Shown here in pieces: positions 1-8,988 of a stretch of 64,000 nucleotides of DNA. The translations under genes were made by a program, and so were the position numbers. The stretch comes from Rubricoccus sp963708165 (GTDB lineage Bacteria > Bacteroidota > Rhodothermia > Rhodothermales > Rubricoccaceae): NCBI GenBank assembly GCA_963708165.1, contig OY970187.1, positions 496,001-560,000 on the forward strand. The letters are read 5' to 3'. The notes beneath the pieces are model-generated. The model made no database searches and had not been told where the DNA came from. It saw nothing but the letters and a program-made list of their open reading frames with translations. Within the stretch, counting starts at the first letter, position 1. Every line of letters begins with the position of its first letter.

Positions 1-350
1 TTGTGGAGGTGGTGCAGGAAAACCTGATGGACGCCGTGACGGGGCTTTCCGGAAGCGGCCCGGCCTACGTGTTCATGCTCATCGAAGGGCTCACCGATGC
101 CGGTGTCAAGCAGGGCCTTCCGCGTCCCACGTCGCTTCGCCTCGCGGTGCAGACCGTGCTGGGCGCCGCGCGACTGGCGCAGGACACCGGCGAGCACCCG
201 GCCATCCTGCGCGATCAGGTGACCACGCCCGGCGGGACAACCATCGCGGCTGTCGCGGAACTCGAAAAGCACGGTCTGCGCACGATGATGATCGACGCGG
301 TGCAGATCGCGACCGAGCGCAGCCGCCAGCTCTCCGATCCTGACGCGTAG
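1..350 (+). CDS. proC: Pyrroline-5-carboxylate reductase, C-terminal part
   Basis: This is the C-terminal 115 residues or so of ProC, the last enzyme of proline synthesis, which reduces pyrroline-5-carboxylate with NAD(P)H in the cytoplasm. The segment has the family's dimerisation-domain signature: DAVTGLSGSGPAYVF, then GLPRPTSLRLAVQTVLGAA, then the LRDQVTTPGGTTIAAVAELE block. The stop is TAG at 348-350. The N-terminal Rossmann domain lies before the window, so the true start cannot be seen. A hairpin built from the repeated decamer follows the stop. Family assignment is secure. Confidence 0.93.
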   Translation, partial: VEVVQENLMDAVTGLSGSGPAYVFMLIEGLTDAGVKQGLPRPTSLRLAVQTVLGAARLAQDTGEHPAILRDQVTTPGGTTIAAVAELEKHGLRTMMIDAVQIATERSRQLSDPDA

Positions 351-362
351 CAGGCCCCAAAC

Positions 363-405
363 CAGACAGCGCCAGAGGCCCCACCACGAAACCTCTGGCG
401 CGTCT
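363..405. terminator. Decamer-stem hairpin after proC
   Basis: CGCCAGAGG at 370-378 pairs with CCTCTGGCG at 392-400 around a 13-base loop (CCCCACCACGAAA). The stem is extended outside by CAGAC/GTCTG with one small bulge. It begins 13 bases after the proC stop. There is no T-run, so it is at best an imperfect intrinsic terminator. The hairpin at 5456-5487 has the same stem and almost the same loop, which suggests a reused cassette. Confidence 0.5.
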
Positions 406-467
406 GACCGCCCTATGAGGCGTTACGGAGAACGCCTCTGGCGGATGCACGCGGATGCACGAAGACT

Positions 468-605
468 CTAGAAATCGATGTCGAAGCGTCCGTTTGTGAC
501 CGAGACGGTCTGCCCGGCGCTGTTGCGGGCCGTGAACGCGAACGAGCCGCTGGCGCCAGAGGCCGAGGCGGCGTTGTCGGAGGTGCTGAAGACGGGGCGT
601 GGGAT
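468..605 (-). pseudogene. C-terminal remnant of an unidentified secreted protein
   Basis: The minus strand before the TAG at 468-470 reads SGSFAFTARNSAGQTVSVTNG followed by RFDIDF. This looks like the last two or three beta strands of a Bacteroidota secreted beta-sandwich protein. Upstream the frame turns into arginine- and proline-rich translation typical of non-coding GC-rich sequence, so the rest of the gene is gone. The preserved part is about 40 residues and carries one decamer copy (552-561, read as ASGASG). I do not recognise the family. It could be chance coding, but the residue composition argues against that. Confidence 0.33.
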
Positions 606-752
606 CGGGACATCGCCGCGGTGCCGACGTGGAGAGCACAAGCTGGGGCCACATGTGCCCGGTGCCTCTCCCCTGTTCAGGGGAGTCTTCGCCTTTCCGC
701 CAGAGGCTGGGCCACAGCGCAGACTCGCGCACCGCCTCTGGCGCACAAAAGT

Positions 753-792
753 GCGGGGGCCGGGCGTCCCACCACAGTCGCTCGGCCCCCGC
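753..792. terminator. Strong GC hairpin in the proC-TonB_C intergenic region
   Basis: GCGGGGGCCG at 753-762 is perfectly complementary to CGGCCCCCGC at 783-792, with a 20-base loop. The stretch 351-1054 otherwise holds six decamer copies, the remnant at 468-605 and no gene I can support. The hairpin could be a terminator or part of a leader. A short T-run is missing on both sides, so its role is undecided. Confidence 0.4.
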
Positions 793-1054
793 GAGCGCCT
801 TCCATAGGGACGGCGCTGCTCAAGTATCGCCCTTAAACGGCTTACGCAAAAGGGAATTGTACGGATTCACACTTCTGCATGTGCTCCTACTGTTCGGCCT
901 TCTCTCGCCAGAGGCCTCAGGCAGGGGCGCTCAGCTTGTCTCTCCGCTGCCGCGGTATCGCCTCCGTCTGTTTATACCTGCACTGAAAGCGCCAGTGTTA
1001 ACGGGAGCCTTGAGAATCGCAAACGGTACCACCGCTCCGACACACCATCTGCCT

Positions 1055-1954
1055 ATGCGACCCGTCCTTCTGCTCGGCCTTCTCTGCGCACTCCCAGTCT
1101 TGGCTCAAGAGCCTCCACCGCCGCCGATCCCTGACGCGCGGTCTGCCGCGCTCGAGACGACCTCTCGAAGCCCTTCGGTCGCGCTGCCGCAGCTCATCGG
1201 CCAGCCGTGGAGCGCACAGCGCGTAGCAGACGAGGTCGGGCCGCCTCTGGCGGGCGAGGTTCTCGATGGTGGCGGCACGCTGCGCTACGCCGACAGCCGC
1301 AACGGTGCGACACGTGTCGACCTGACCATCCAACGTGACACGGTGTACGCGGTCGAGATCTTTTACCAAGGCCGCGAGGAGTGGCTCGCCGAGCAGCGAG
1401 AGGAGATGAGAGATGAGGGCTTGGCGGCGGACGCCAGAGGCTTCGTCTCGCTTGTGCCCTTCGGGCGCGCCTATCGCGTGCGCGTGCAGGCCAGCGAAGG
1501 CCGCGTGCGCTTGGAGCACGACGCCGAAGGCATCCGCGCAGGACTCGCGCCGCCACCCGTTCCACCAGCGAGACCGCCATCGCCGATTGAGCGCCCGGGG
1601 CCACCACCGCCTGCCGACGGACCACCTTCACCACCGGCGGAGACGTTGGAGCCTGAAGTCTTCTATGTCGTCGAGCAACGTCCCGAACTCATCGGAGGAC
1701 TCGAAGGGTTGCAGGAGCGCGTTGTCTACCCGCTCATGGCGAAGCAGGCTGGCATCGAAGGCAAAGTGCTCGTGCAGTTCATCGTCGATGAGCGTGGCCG
1801 CGTCTTGGAGCCTGCTGCTGTGCGCTGCCCGGACGAGAGTCTCTGCGCAGAGGCTGTCCGCGTCGTTCAGGACTCCGCCTTCGAGCCCGGCCTGCAGCGC
1901 GGACGCCCGGTCAAGGTGCGGCTTACGCTCCCGGTCGATTTCAAGCTGAGATAG
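1055..1954 (+). CDS. Secreted TonB C-terminal-domain protein
   Basis: A 299-residue protein. The start is the ATG at 1055 because it opens a clean signal peptide (MRPVLLLGLLCALPVLAQ); the frame stays open upstream but encodes repeat-like sequence. Residues about 150-195 are proline-rich. Residues about 200-299 are a TonB_C domain: the YPLMAKQAGIEGKVLVQFIV segment followed by the DERGRVLEP turn and a C-terminal VRLTLPVDFKLR strand, as in energy-transducer TonB proteins. A cleavable leader rather than a membrane anchor suggests a periplasmic or surface protein, not the canonical ExbBD partner. Two decamers lie inside the gene (1242, 1433). The domain call is firm; the physiological role is unknown. 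Confidence 0.75.
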   Translation: MRPVLLLGLLCALPVLAQEPPPPPIPDARSAALETTSRSPSVALPQLIGQPWSAQRVADEVGPPLAGEVLDGGGTLRYADSRNGATRVDLTIQRDTVYAVEIFYQGREEWLAEQREEMRDEGLAADARGFVSLVPFGRAYRVRVQASEGRVRLEHDAEGIRAGLAPPPVPPARPPSPIERPGPPPPADGPPSPPAETLEPEVFYVVEQRPELIGGLEGLQERVVYPLMAKQAGIEGKVLVQFIVDERGRVLEPAAVRCPDESLCAEAVRVVQDSAFEPGLQRGRPVKVRLTLPVDFKLR

Positions 1955-2048
1955 ACCCTGGCGCCAGAGGCTCAAACTCCCGGAGGCCTCTGGCGGTATC
2001 CGAGCCCCTGGCGGTATCCCAGCCTCTGGCGCTACCGTCAGAGGCGGT
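1955..2048. repeat. Tandem decamer array after the TonB_C gene
   Basis: Just after the stop come CGCCAGAGGC, then three near-copies of a unit of about 18 bases (CCTCTGGCGGTATCCGAG, CCCTGGCGGTATCCCAG, CCTCTGGCGCTACCG) in direct order, and a degenerate GTCAGAGGCGG. The variation between units shows local duplication followed by drift. No coding sequence is apparent from 1955 to about 2180. Confidence 0.6.
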
Positions 2049-2181
2049 ACTGGGGTTTGCTGCGGTGAGCGCGCTTGGCGCCCAGACAGCCGGAGTGTGT
2101 GCCTCTGTCGGTCCGATGTCTCCTATTCACAGGAAGTAGAGGCCCGTCCGCTAGATTCCCGGCACCATCCACCCCGCACCT

Positions 2182-2448
2182 GTGCCACCTGGGACCCCGC
2201 ATCGCCCTGTCACCGCCCCGCTTCAACGGATCGCCGACGCGCACATGGCGCCAGAGGATCTTGCCGGGAGGCTGACGCTGGTCGTGCGGGAGGTGGTGCG
2301 CGCGCAGCGGCACGGGGTCTGGGTCGGCTCCTTTCAGACGACAGCCCTCGGCGAGGAGGCAGCCGAGGACGCCTTTGAGCTTGGTGGCCCTGCCTCTGGC
2401 GATATCGCGGAGGAAGAAAGGCCTCCCATCTCCCCCGATGCCTCCTGA
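2182..2448 (+). pseudogene. Eroded ECF sigma-factor N-terminus upstream of the kinase
   Basis: The frame beginning near 2182 reads VTAPLQRIADAHMAPEDLAG and continues to VGSFQTTALGEEAAEDAFEL. This lines up, from memory, with the first 50-60 residues of the ECF sigma factors that normally precede Ser/Thr-kinase/TPR genes in this phylum (VT-LLQ-I-DGD...QTTALVHEAYLRL). Everything after conserved region 2 is missing, and the frame runs into the kinase start. A promoter-like TAGATTCC lies at 2152. The match is by eye and partial, so this is an inference; an alternative is an ordinary 5' leader. Confidence 0.4.
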
Positions 2449-5269
2449 TCCCCTTTCCCCCAGCGCCGGCCACTGGGCTCGCATCGCCGAAGTCTTCGAT
2501 GCGGTGGTCGATCTTGCGCCAGAGGCCTCGGCCGTAGCTCTCGACCGCTTGTGCACGACGGCCTCTGGCGAAGCGGACACCGCGCTCCGAGCCGAGGTCG
2601 AAGCGATGCTCGACGCCGACGCGACCGCTCAGACATCGGCCGACGCCTTCGACCTGCCCGCCGCAGCCGCTCTGGTGAACAGCGATACCGCCTCTGGCGA
2701 GCGCATTGGTCCCTGGCGAGTGCTTCGTGCCATCGGGCGCGGTGGAATGGGCCGCGTCGATCTCGTGGAACGCGCCGATGGCGCCTACGAGCAGCGCGCG
2801 GCGCTCAAGCGGCTCTCGCTGGTCGCGCCCTCGCGCCTGAAACGCTTCCTCCGCGAGCGGCAGATCCTGGCCAGCCTCCAGCACCCCGGCATCGCGCGGC
2901 TACTCGACGGCGGCGTGGCCTCTGGCGCACCGTACCTCGTGATGGAGTACGTGGACGGCGAGCCGATCACGCGCCACGCCGACGCACATGGCCTCGGCCT
3001 TCGCCAGAGGCTGGACCTGTTCGTTCAGGTCTGCGACGCGGTCGCCTATGCGCACCGCCACCTCGTGGTCCACCGCGACATCAAACCGAGCAACGTGCTC
3101 GTCGGCACCCGAGCCTCTGGCGCGACCGACGGCGCCGAGACGCCAGAGGCTCCTGACGAGGCACGGGTATCGCTGCTCGACTTCGGCGTCGCGCGGCTGC
3201 TGGATCCCACGACACATGACGAGATCACGCAAGAGGCTGCGGGCGCACCGCTCACGCCTGGCTACGCGGCGCCAGAGCAAATCCAGGGCGGCGCCATCAC
3301 CACCGCGACCGACGTGTGGGCGCTCGGCGTGCTCCTCTACGAGTTGATTACGGGAGAGAGGCCTTTCAAGGGCGAGACACGCGATGTCTGGGTCGCAGCG
3401 GTTTTGAACAGCGAGCCGACCGCACCGAGCCACGTCGCGATGTCGCGCACTCAGGCGCAAGAGGCGGCAACCGTTGCGCTGACGCGGAGCGAGGCGAAGA
3501 GGCTACGTGGCGATCTGGACGTGATCTGCCAGAAGGCGCTCGCCAAAGAGCCAGCAGACCGGTACCACTCGGCCGAGACCCTGGGTGCCGACATCGAGCG
3601 CTGGCTCCGTGGGGATCCGATCGTGGCCCGCGCCCCGTCGCTGGCCTACCGCGCCCGACGGTTTGTGAGCCGCCACCGCACCCCGGTCGGGATCGGCACG
3701 CTCGCGCTCCTCGCGCTCGTCGTCGCGATGGCGTCCTGGCTCCGCGCGGATCGCGAGCAGGCCACCGCACAGCAAGCTCAGGCCGACGCGGACGCCGTCC
3801 TTGAGACACAGGGCGAGCTGTTGCGCGTGCTCCAGCCGTCCACGCGTGCCCAAGAAGACTCGCTCCTGGACGTGCCGCCAGACATCGCGGAGACCATCGA
3901 GCAGGCCATTCAGACTGTAGAAGCGACGCAGGCTGACGCCCCAGGCGTGCTCGCCGGCAACCTGCTCGAACTCGGGACCACCTTGTTCGAGCGCGGTCAA
4001 CTCGACCGGGCCGACTCGCTCTTCGCACGTTCGCTCGCGCTCCGGCGCCCACTCCGGCGCGAGGGAGACCAGACGGTTTACATGGCACTCATCGGGCGCG
4101 GACACGTCGCCAAGGAACAGTCGGAGAACGAGGCTGCCCGAGGGTTCTACCGCGAGGCGCTCGAGATGGAGCGCGAGACTCCCAAACTCAACGCCCAATC
4201 TGGCCTCAGCAATCTTGAGATGTGGATCGCCGAAACGCTGGATGACAGCGAGAAAAGCGAGCGGGTTCTCCTTGAGACGCTCGCCGACCGGCGTGCAGCC
4301 CTCGCCACGAGTTCCACGGGACAGACGCAACTCATGGCTGCGCAGGCGCACAACAACCTCGGCGCCCACTACTTTAACCAGTCTGACTTCCGCTCAGCAT
4401 TCAGCGAGTTCCAGGCAGCGGAGCGGATCGCACGGCGCGTGCTCGGCGAGTTGCACCCATCGGCCAACCGGCTCCGCGGCAACCTCTCGTACACGGCCGC
4501 CGCGATGGGGCGCTACGACGAGGCCGAGCGGCACGCACGCCTCGCGCTAGACGCCGCCAAACGTGGGGGACACGGCGACAACATCGAAGCCTCCATGCAC
4601 CAGGCCATCGGTCAGGCGCTCTACTTTCAGGGCCAGTATGAGGGCGCCGAGCACGAGTTGCGAGCCGCCGACGCGTTGCGCGCGAACGCGGACCCAGACG
4701 GTGCCAGTGAGGGGCGGCGAGGGGTTCAGACCAGCCTCGTCGCCGTGCTCGCAGTACAGGGTCGCCTCAGCGAGGCCCTCGCGATGTCCGAGGCCATCGA
4801 AACGAGCTATCGGCAAAAGGGCACGCTCGGCGATCCCGACGGAATCCTCGCCCAGTCACGGTCAGATGGGCTCCGTTTCGCACGGGGTCGCCGCGACGGG
4901 GCGATCGAGCGTCTCACAGGGCAGGCCCGCGCCATCCGTCGCAACAACGACGCACCGGCGGACACGCGGGCATTCGTCCTTCACATAGCAGGGGATGCAC
5001 TCCGGGAGAGCGGCAACGCCGAGGAAGCCGAGCCGCTGCTTCGTGAGGCCCTCGCAGCGATACGCGAGGCCCACCCTGATGAGTACAGTGCGGTGCGCCG
5101 TCTTCGACTGGACTATGGCCGCGCGCTCGCGGCCCTGGGTCGGCTGGACGAGGCCCGGCCGCATCTGGAAGCGGCGCGGGGTCACGTCCGGGACGTGCGG
5201 TACCCTTCCACGCTGGAAAGCGTGGATGCCGAGATCGACCGGCTTCTGCGGAAAGCGACATCGGAGTGA
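2438..5269 (+). CDS. Ser/Thr protein kinase with TPR repeats
   Basis: A 943-residue membrane kinase. The ATG at 2438 is chosen because it follows a purine-rich GGAGGAAG at 2409-2416; an in-frame start at 2375 would only add repeat-like residues. The kinase domain spans about 90-370: glycine loop GRGGMGRV, ALKRL lysine, catalytic loop HRDIKPSNVLV near residue 212, DFGVARLL near 248, and the TPGYAAPEQ activation-segment end. One membrane helix (GIGTLALLALVVAMASWL) lies near 415-435, followed by about 500 residues of TPR-like helices to the C-terminus. The layout predicts a cytoplasmic kinase with an external TPR sensor. Decamers are dense in the first 700 bases of the gene and absent after about 3150. 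Confidence 0.9.
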   Translation: MPPDPLSPSAGHWARIAEVFDAVVDLAPEASAVALDRLCTTASGEADTALRAEVEAMLDADATAQTSADAFDLPAAAALVNSDTASGERIGPWRVLRAIGRGGMGRVDLVERADGAYEQRAALKRLSLVAPSRLKRFLRERQILASLQHPGIARLLDGGVASGAPYLVMEYVDGEPITRHADAHGLGLRQRLDLFVQVCDAVAYAHRHLVVHRDIKPSNVLVGTRASGATDGAETPEAPDEARVSLLDFGVARLLDPTTHDEITQEAAGAPLTPGYAAPEQIQGGAITTATDVWALGVLLYELITGERPFKGETRDVWVAAVLNSEPTAPSHVAMSRTQAQEAATVALTRSEAKRLRGDLDVICQKALAKEPADRYHSAETLGADIERWLRGDPIVARAPSLAYRARRFVSRHRTPVGIGTLALLALVVAMASWLRADREQATAQQAQADADAVLETQGELLRVLQPSTRAQEDSLLDVPPDIAETIEQAIQTVEATQADAPGVLAGNLLELGTTLFERGQLDRADSLFARSLALRRPLRREGDQTVYMALIGRGHVAKEQSENEAARGFYREALEMERETPKLNAQSGLSNLEMWIAETLDDSEKSERVLLETLADRRAALATSSTGQTQLMAAQAHNNLGAHYFNQSDFRSAFSEFQAAERIARRVLGELHPSANRLRGNLSYTAAAMGRYDEAERHARLALDAAKRGGHGDNIEASMHQAIGQALYFQGQYEGAEHELRAADALRANADPDGASEGRRGVQTSLVAVLAVQGRLSEALAMSEAIETSYRQKGTLGDPDGILAQSRSDGLRFARGRRDGAIERLTGQARAIRRNNDAPADTRAFVLHIAGDALRESGNAEEAEPLLREALAAIREAHPDEYSAVRRLRLDYGRALAALGRLDEARPHLEAARGHVRDVRYPSTLESVDAEIDRLLRKATSE

Positions 5270-5420
5270 AGGCTCAGGGCACAGCAGGCGCCCTTCACGA
5301 ACACCCAGGCCTCTGGCGACCGGACCGATCCCCTCAGCGCCAGAGGCCGTCCGTCCGCGCCGCGCGTTGGCCCGCACCCGAGGCTGAACGCCCTGCCAGA
5401 CGCCTCTGGCGCACGAGAAA

Positions 5421-5487
5421 CGCCCCGCCGACCGAAGCCGACGGGGCGCAGGACTCGCCAGAGGCTCCCACCACGAGGCCTCTGGCG
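5421..5487. terminator. Two hairpins between the kinase gene and valS
   Basis: CGCCCCG at 5421-5427 pairs with CGGGGCG at 5442-5448. A few bases on, CGCCAGAGG (5456-5464) pairs with CCTCTGGCG (5479-5487) around CTCCCACCACGAGG. The second is nearly identical in stem and loop to the hairpin after proC. The whole 5270-5674 gap otherwise contains only decamer copies and no supportable gene. Termination of the kinase transcript is the likely job. Confidence 0.45.
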
Positions 5488-5644
5488 ACTATGCACGCCG
5501 AGGCGCGCGAGCTCTGTCTCCAAGGCAAACTGAGGCGGGCCTGCTCGGCGCGCCTCTTGTGTTTCCCCGAAACCCGGTTCCCCTCTAGCGCCAGAGGCCT
5601 CTGGCCTGGCGTGCCCTTTCACCCCGGCTCCGCGCGTGCCGCGC

Positions 5645-5652
5645 TAGCTTCG
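5645..5652 (+). promoter_or_regulatory. Candidate -7 element upstream of valS
   Basis: TAGCTTCG lies 22 bases before the valS ATG and fits loosely to the Bacteroidota -7 consensus TAnnTTTG. Similar boxes (TAGATTCG at 10071, TAGATTCC at 2152) precede other genes here. No convincing -33 TTG is seen at the expected distance, so confidence is low. Confidence 0.25.
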
Positions 5653-5674
5653 GCCCTCCCCTGCCGCCGCACGC

Positions 5675-8519
5675 ATGTCCGAGTCGAAACCGCCCGTCAC
5701 CCCGCCCGCGCCAGAGGCGCAAACCGCCGGGGCCTCTGGCGCCGCCTACGAGCCCGCTGCGGTCGAGGCCAAGTGGTACCCCTTCTGGGAAAACGGCGGG
5801 TTCTTCCACGCCGACCCGGAAAACGTCACGAGCGGGAAGAAAGAGCCGTTCGTGATTCCCATGCCGCCGCCCAACGTGACCGGGCGGCTCCACATGGGCC
5901 ACGCGCTGCAGGACACGGTTCAGGACCTGCTGATCCGCATGAAGCGGATGCAGGGCTTCGAGGCGCTCTGGATTCCCGGCCAGGACCACGCGGGCATCGC
6001 GACGCAGAACGTGGTGGAGCGGACGCTCAAGAAGGAGGGCCTGGACCGCAAGGAGATGGGCCGCGAGGCGTTCCTCGAAAAGGTCTGGGACTGGCGCGAG
6101 GAATACGGCGACATCATCCTGCAGCAGAAGCGCCGCATGGGCGACTCGTGCGACTGGCGCTACTCGCGCTTCACGATGGACGAGGGCATGAGCCGCGCCG
6201 TGCAAGAGGTGTTCGTGCGCCTGCACGAGCAAGGACTGGTCTACAAAGGCGAGTACCTCGTCAACTGGGACCCCGAGAACCAGACCGTCATCTCCAACGA
6301 GGAGGTCGACAACGTGGAGCGCCCCGGCTCGCTCTGGACCATCCGCTACCCCATCGTGGACGCCGACGGCAACGACACGCCAGAGGCCATCCTGATCGCC
6401 ACGACGCGGCCCGAGACGATCCCGGCCGATACGGCCGTCGCGGTCCACCCGGATGACGAGCGCTTTCAGCACCTCATCGGCCAGCGCGTGCGCGTGCCGC
6501 TGGCGGGAGAGAACGGCGAGCACCGGCTGGTGCCCATCATCGCGGACGAGGTCATCAAGATGGATTTTGGCGCGGGCGCGCTCAAGGTCACACCCGGGCA
6601 CAGCGAGATCGACTGGGAGATCGGCAAGCGGCACGACATCGATGTGCTCTCCATCCTCAACCTCGACGGCACGCTCAACGACCTCGCGGGCGAGTACGCG
6701 GGCCTCACGGCCAAGAAAGCCCGCAAACAGACCGTCGCGGATCTGGACGCCAGAGGCTTCCTCGTCAAGACCGAGGACCACACCGTCACCACGCCCATCT
6801 CGTCGCGCAGCAAGGCCGTCATCGAGCCGCTGCTCTCGCCGCAGTGGTACGTGAGCATGGCGCCTCTGGCGGAGAAAGCCCTGGCCGTCGTCAACGACGG
6901 GACGGTCAACTTCCACCCGCCACGCTGGGCCAACGAGTACCGCCGCTGGATGGAGGACATTCGCGACTGGCCGATCTCGCGCCAGCTCTGGTGGGGCCAC
7001 CGCATCCCGGTCTGGTACTACACCGACGCCTCTGGCGAGCGCGACGAAAGCCGCGATGACTTTGTGGTCAGCGTGGACTGCCCCGAACCCGGCATGGTGC
7101 AGGACGAGGACGTGCTGGACACGTGGTTCTCGTCCTGGCTCTGGCCCTTCGCCACGCTAGGGTGGGAAGGGGCAAGGGGTAAGGGGCAAGAGGGAGATGC
7201 GGAATCCACCCCCGTCCCCCTTCCCTCATCCCCCTTCGCAACGCCAGAGGCGCTCAAGGCGTTCTATCCCGGCAGCGTGCTCGTCTCCGGCTACGACATC
7301 CTGTTCTTCTGGATCGCGCGGATGGTGATGGCGGGCACGCACTTCACAGGCGTCGCCCCGTTCACCGACGTGTTCATCACGGGGATGATCAAGGACAAGC
7401 AGGGGCGCTGGATGTCGAAGAGCCTGGGCAACGGCATCGACCCGCTGGACATGATCGAGCAGTACGGCGCCGACGCGGTCCGCTTCACGCTCTCGGTCCT
7501 CTGCGCGCAGGGGCAGGACATCAAGCTGGACCCGGCCAAGTTCGAGGGCGGGCGCAACTTCGCCAACAAGGTCTGGAACGCGAGCCGCGTCTTCGGCCGC
7601 TTCATCCCCACGGACAGTGACGGCCGCCCGACGGGCACGCCCGACCGCCAGAGGCCGTTCGCGGACCTGGACCTGGTGGAGCGCTGGATCGTGACGCGCT
7701 TCGCGCAGACCGTCGCGAGCGTGGACGAGAGCCTCGCGCGCTTCCGCATCAGCGAGGCCGCGCAGACCGTCTACGACTTCGTCTGGAACGACTTCTGCGA
7801 TTGGTACCTGGAGCTCATCAAGCCCGAGCGCGACGAAGCGGGCGAGGTGCAGGACATGGAGGCCGAGCCTCTGGCGCTGGCCGTCGAGGTGTTCGAGGGC
7901 GCGCTCAAGCTGCTGCACCCGTTCATGCCGTTTATCACCGAGGAGCTGTGGTGGAAGCAGCGTCCGCACGAGCCGAGCGACGCTCTGATCACCGCCGCGT
8001 GGCCCACGCCCGCACCGAGCGGAGCAGGACGAGGACTCGGTCGCTCTTTTCGCGATGGTACAGGACCTCACCACCGCCGTGCGACAGGTGCGCGCCCAGT
8101 ACGGCGTCTCCCCCAGCAAGCCTCTGGCGGCGACCATCTCGGTCGGCGGCGACGACGCGCAGGCGACGGCCGACGCGCTCGAAACCGTCCGCGGCTACAT
8201 CGAGCGCCTGGCACGCGTGGACCGGCTCACCATCGCGCCAGAGGCTGAGAAGCCTGCGGCCAGCGCGGCGGTCGTCGTCGAGCGGCACCAGGTGTTCGTG
8301 CCTCTGGCGGACACCATCGACCTGGACGCGGAGCGCGCGCGCTTGAAAGGTGAGATCGCGGACAAGCGCACGTTCCTGGGCTCGGTCGAGGGCAAGCTGC
8401 GCAACGAGGCCTTCGTCTCGCGGGCGCCAGAGGCGATTGTCGCCAAGGAGAAGCAGAAGGCCGAGGACGCCAAGGCGGAGATCCGCGCGCTCGAAGCCAA
8501 CCTCGCCGACCTGGGCTGA
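5675..8519 (+). CDS. valS: Valyl-tRNA synthetase (one frameshift near 8010-8022)
   Basis: Charges tRNA-Val with valine in the cytoplasm. The class I signatures are present: HMGH at residues 72-75 and MSKSLGN near 579, the latter preceded by Trp instead of the usual Lys. The editing-domain segment (ATTRPETIPADTAVAVHP) and the C-terminal coiled-coil arm (residues from about 865, EKQKAEDAKAEIRALEANLADLG) are there. The reading frame breaks between AAWPTPAP and AEQDEDSVALFAMVQDL: one extra base lies around 8010-8022, and the second frame then runs to TGA at 8517. Reconstructed length is about 947. Two odd insertions are seen: a decamer/15-mer-derived stretch near residues 12-24 and about 25 residues of simple sequence at 7165-7240 inside the catalytic domain. 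An essential gene is unlikely to be truly broken, so sequencing error is suspected. Confidence 0.92.
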
Positions 8520-8953
8520 TGCGCGCACGTCTCCTGTTCGCGCTGTGCGCCAGCATAGTGGGCCTCGGCGGCTGCTCCGTCTCCGAACCCGACTTCGCGA
8601 CCGCGGTCTCGCTCGACGAGGCGCGCGAGAAGTGGTCGCGTGTGAAGCCTGCGCGCTACGAGATGGTGATCTCGTGGGACTGCGACTGCGACGCCGATGG
8701 CACCGCGCTCGTCACCGTCGAAAACGGCCGCGTGACCAGCGCCAGCCAGAATGGCCGACCGGCGCCAGCCTCTGGCGCGAGCGTAGACGACCTCTTCGGC
8801 CGCATCGAAGAAGCCTACCAGACGCGGGCGTCGGTGGTCTATCTGAGCTACCATCCGGTCTCAGGCTATCCCGTTACGGCCATCATTGACGCCAACACCG
8901 GCGGAGACGACGAAACCATGTGGGACATCCGTTCCATCACCGCCCTTCGCTAA
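8519..8953 (+). CDS. DUF6174 lipoprotein, copy 1
   Basis: A 144-residue predicted lipoprotein. The ATG at 8519 overlaps the valS stop (TGATG), which supports both the start and co-transcription. Signal peptide with lipobox (IVGLGGCS, Cys19). The body matches the DUF6174 pattern: an ARxxW segment (DEAREKWSRVKPARYEMVI), then a CDCD cysteine pair, a VENGRVTS strand, a DDLFGRIEEAY helix and a GYPVTAIIDAN strand. Function of the family is unknown. It is the first of three tandem paralogues, probably made by duplication. The decamer at 8768 gives PASGAS. Confidence 0.7.
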   Translation: MRARLLFALCASIVGLGGCSVSEPDFATAVSLDEAREKWSRVKPARYEMVISWDCDCDADGTALVTVENGRVTSASQNGRPAPASGASVDDLFGRIEEAYQTRASVVYLSYHPVSGYPVTAIIDANTGGDDETMWDIRSITALR

Positions 8954-8988
8954 CGCCTGGCTCTGCGCCAGAGGCCTCCCCCCGACCC

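Noticed and set aside
599..1054. N-terminal extension of the TonB_C protein
   Set aside because: The extra 152 codons cross a strong hairpin and decamers and do not look like protein, while a clean signal peptide starts at 1055.
5585..7000. A 471-codon open frame on the minus strand
   Set aside because: It is antisense to valS, and the valS signatures decide the coding strand.
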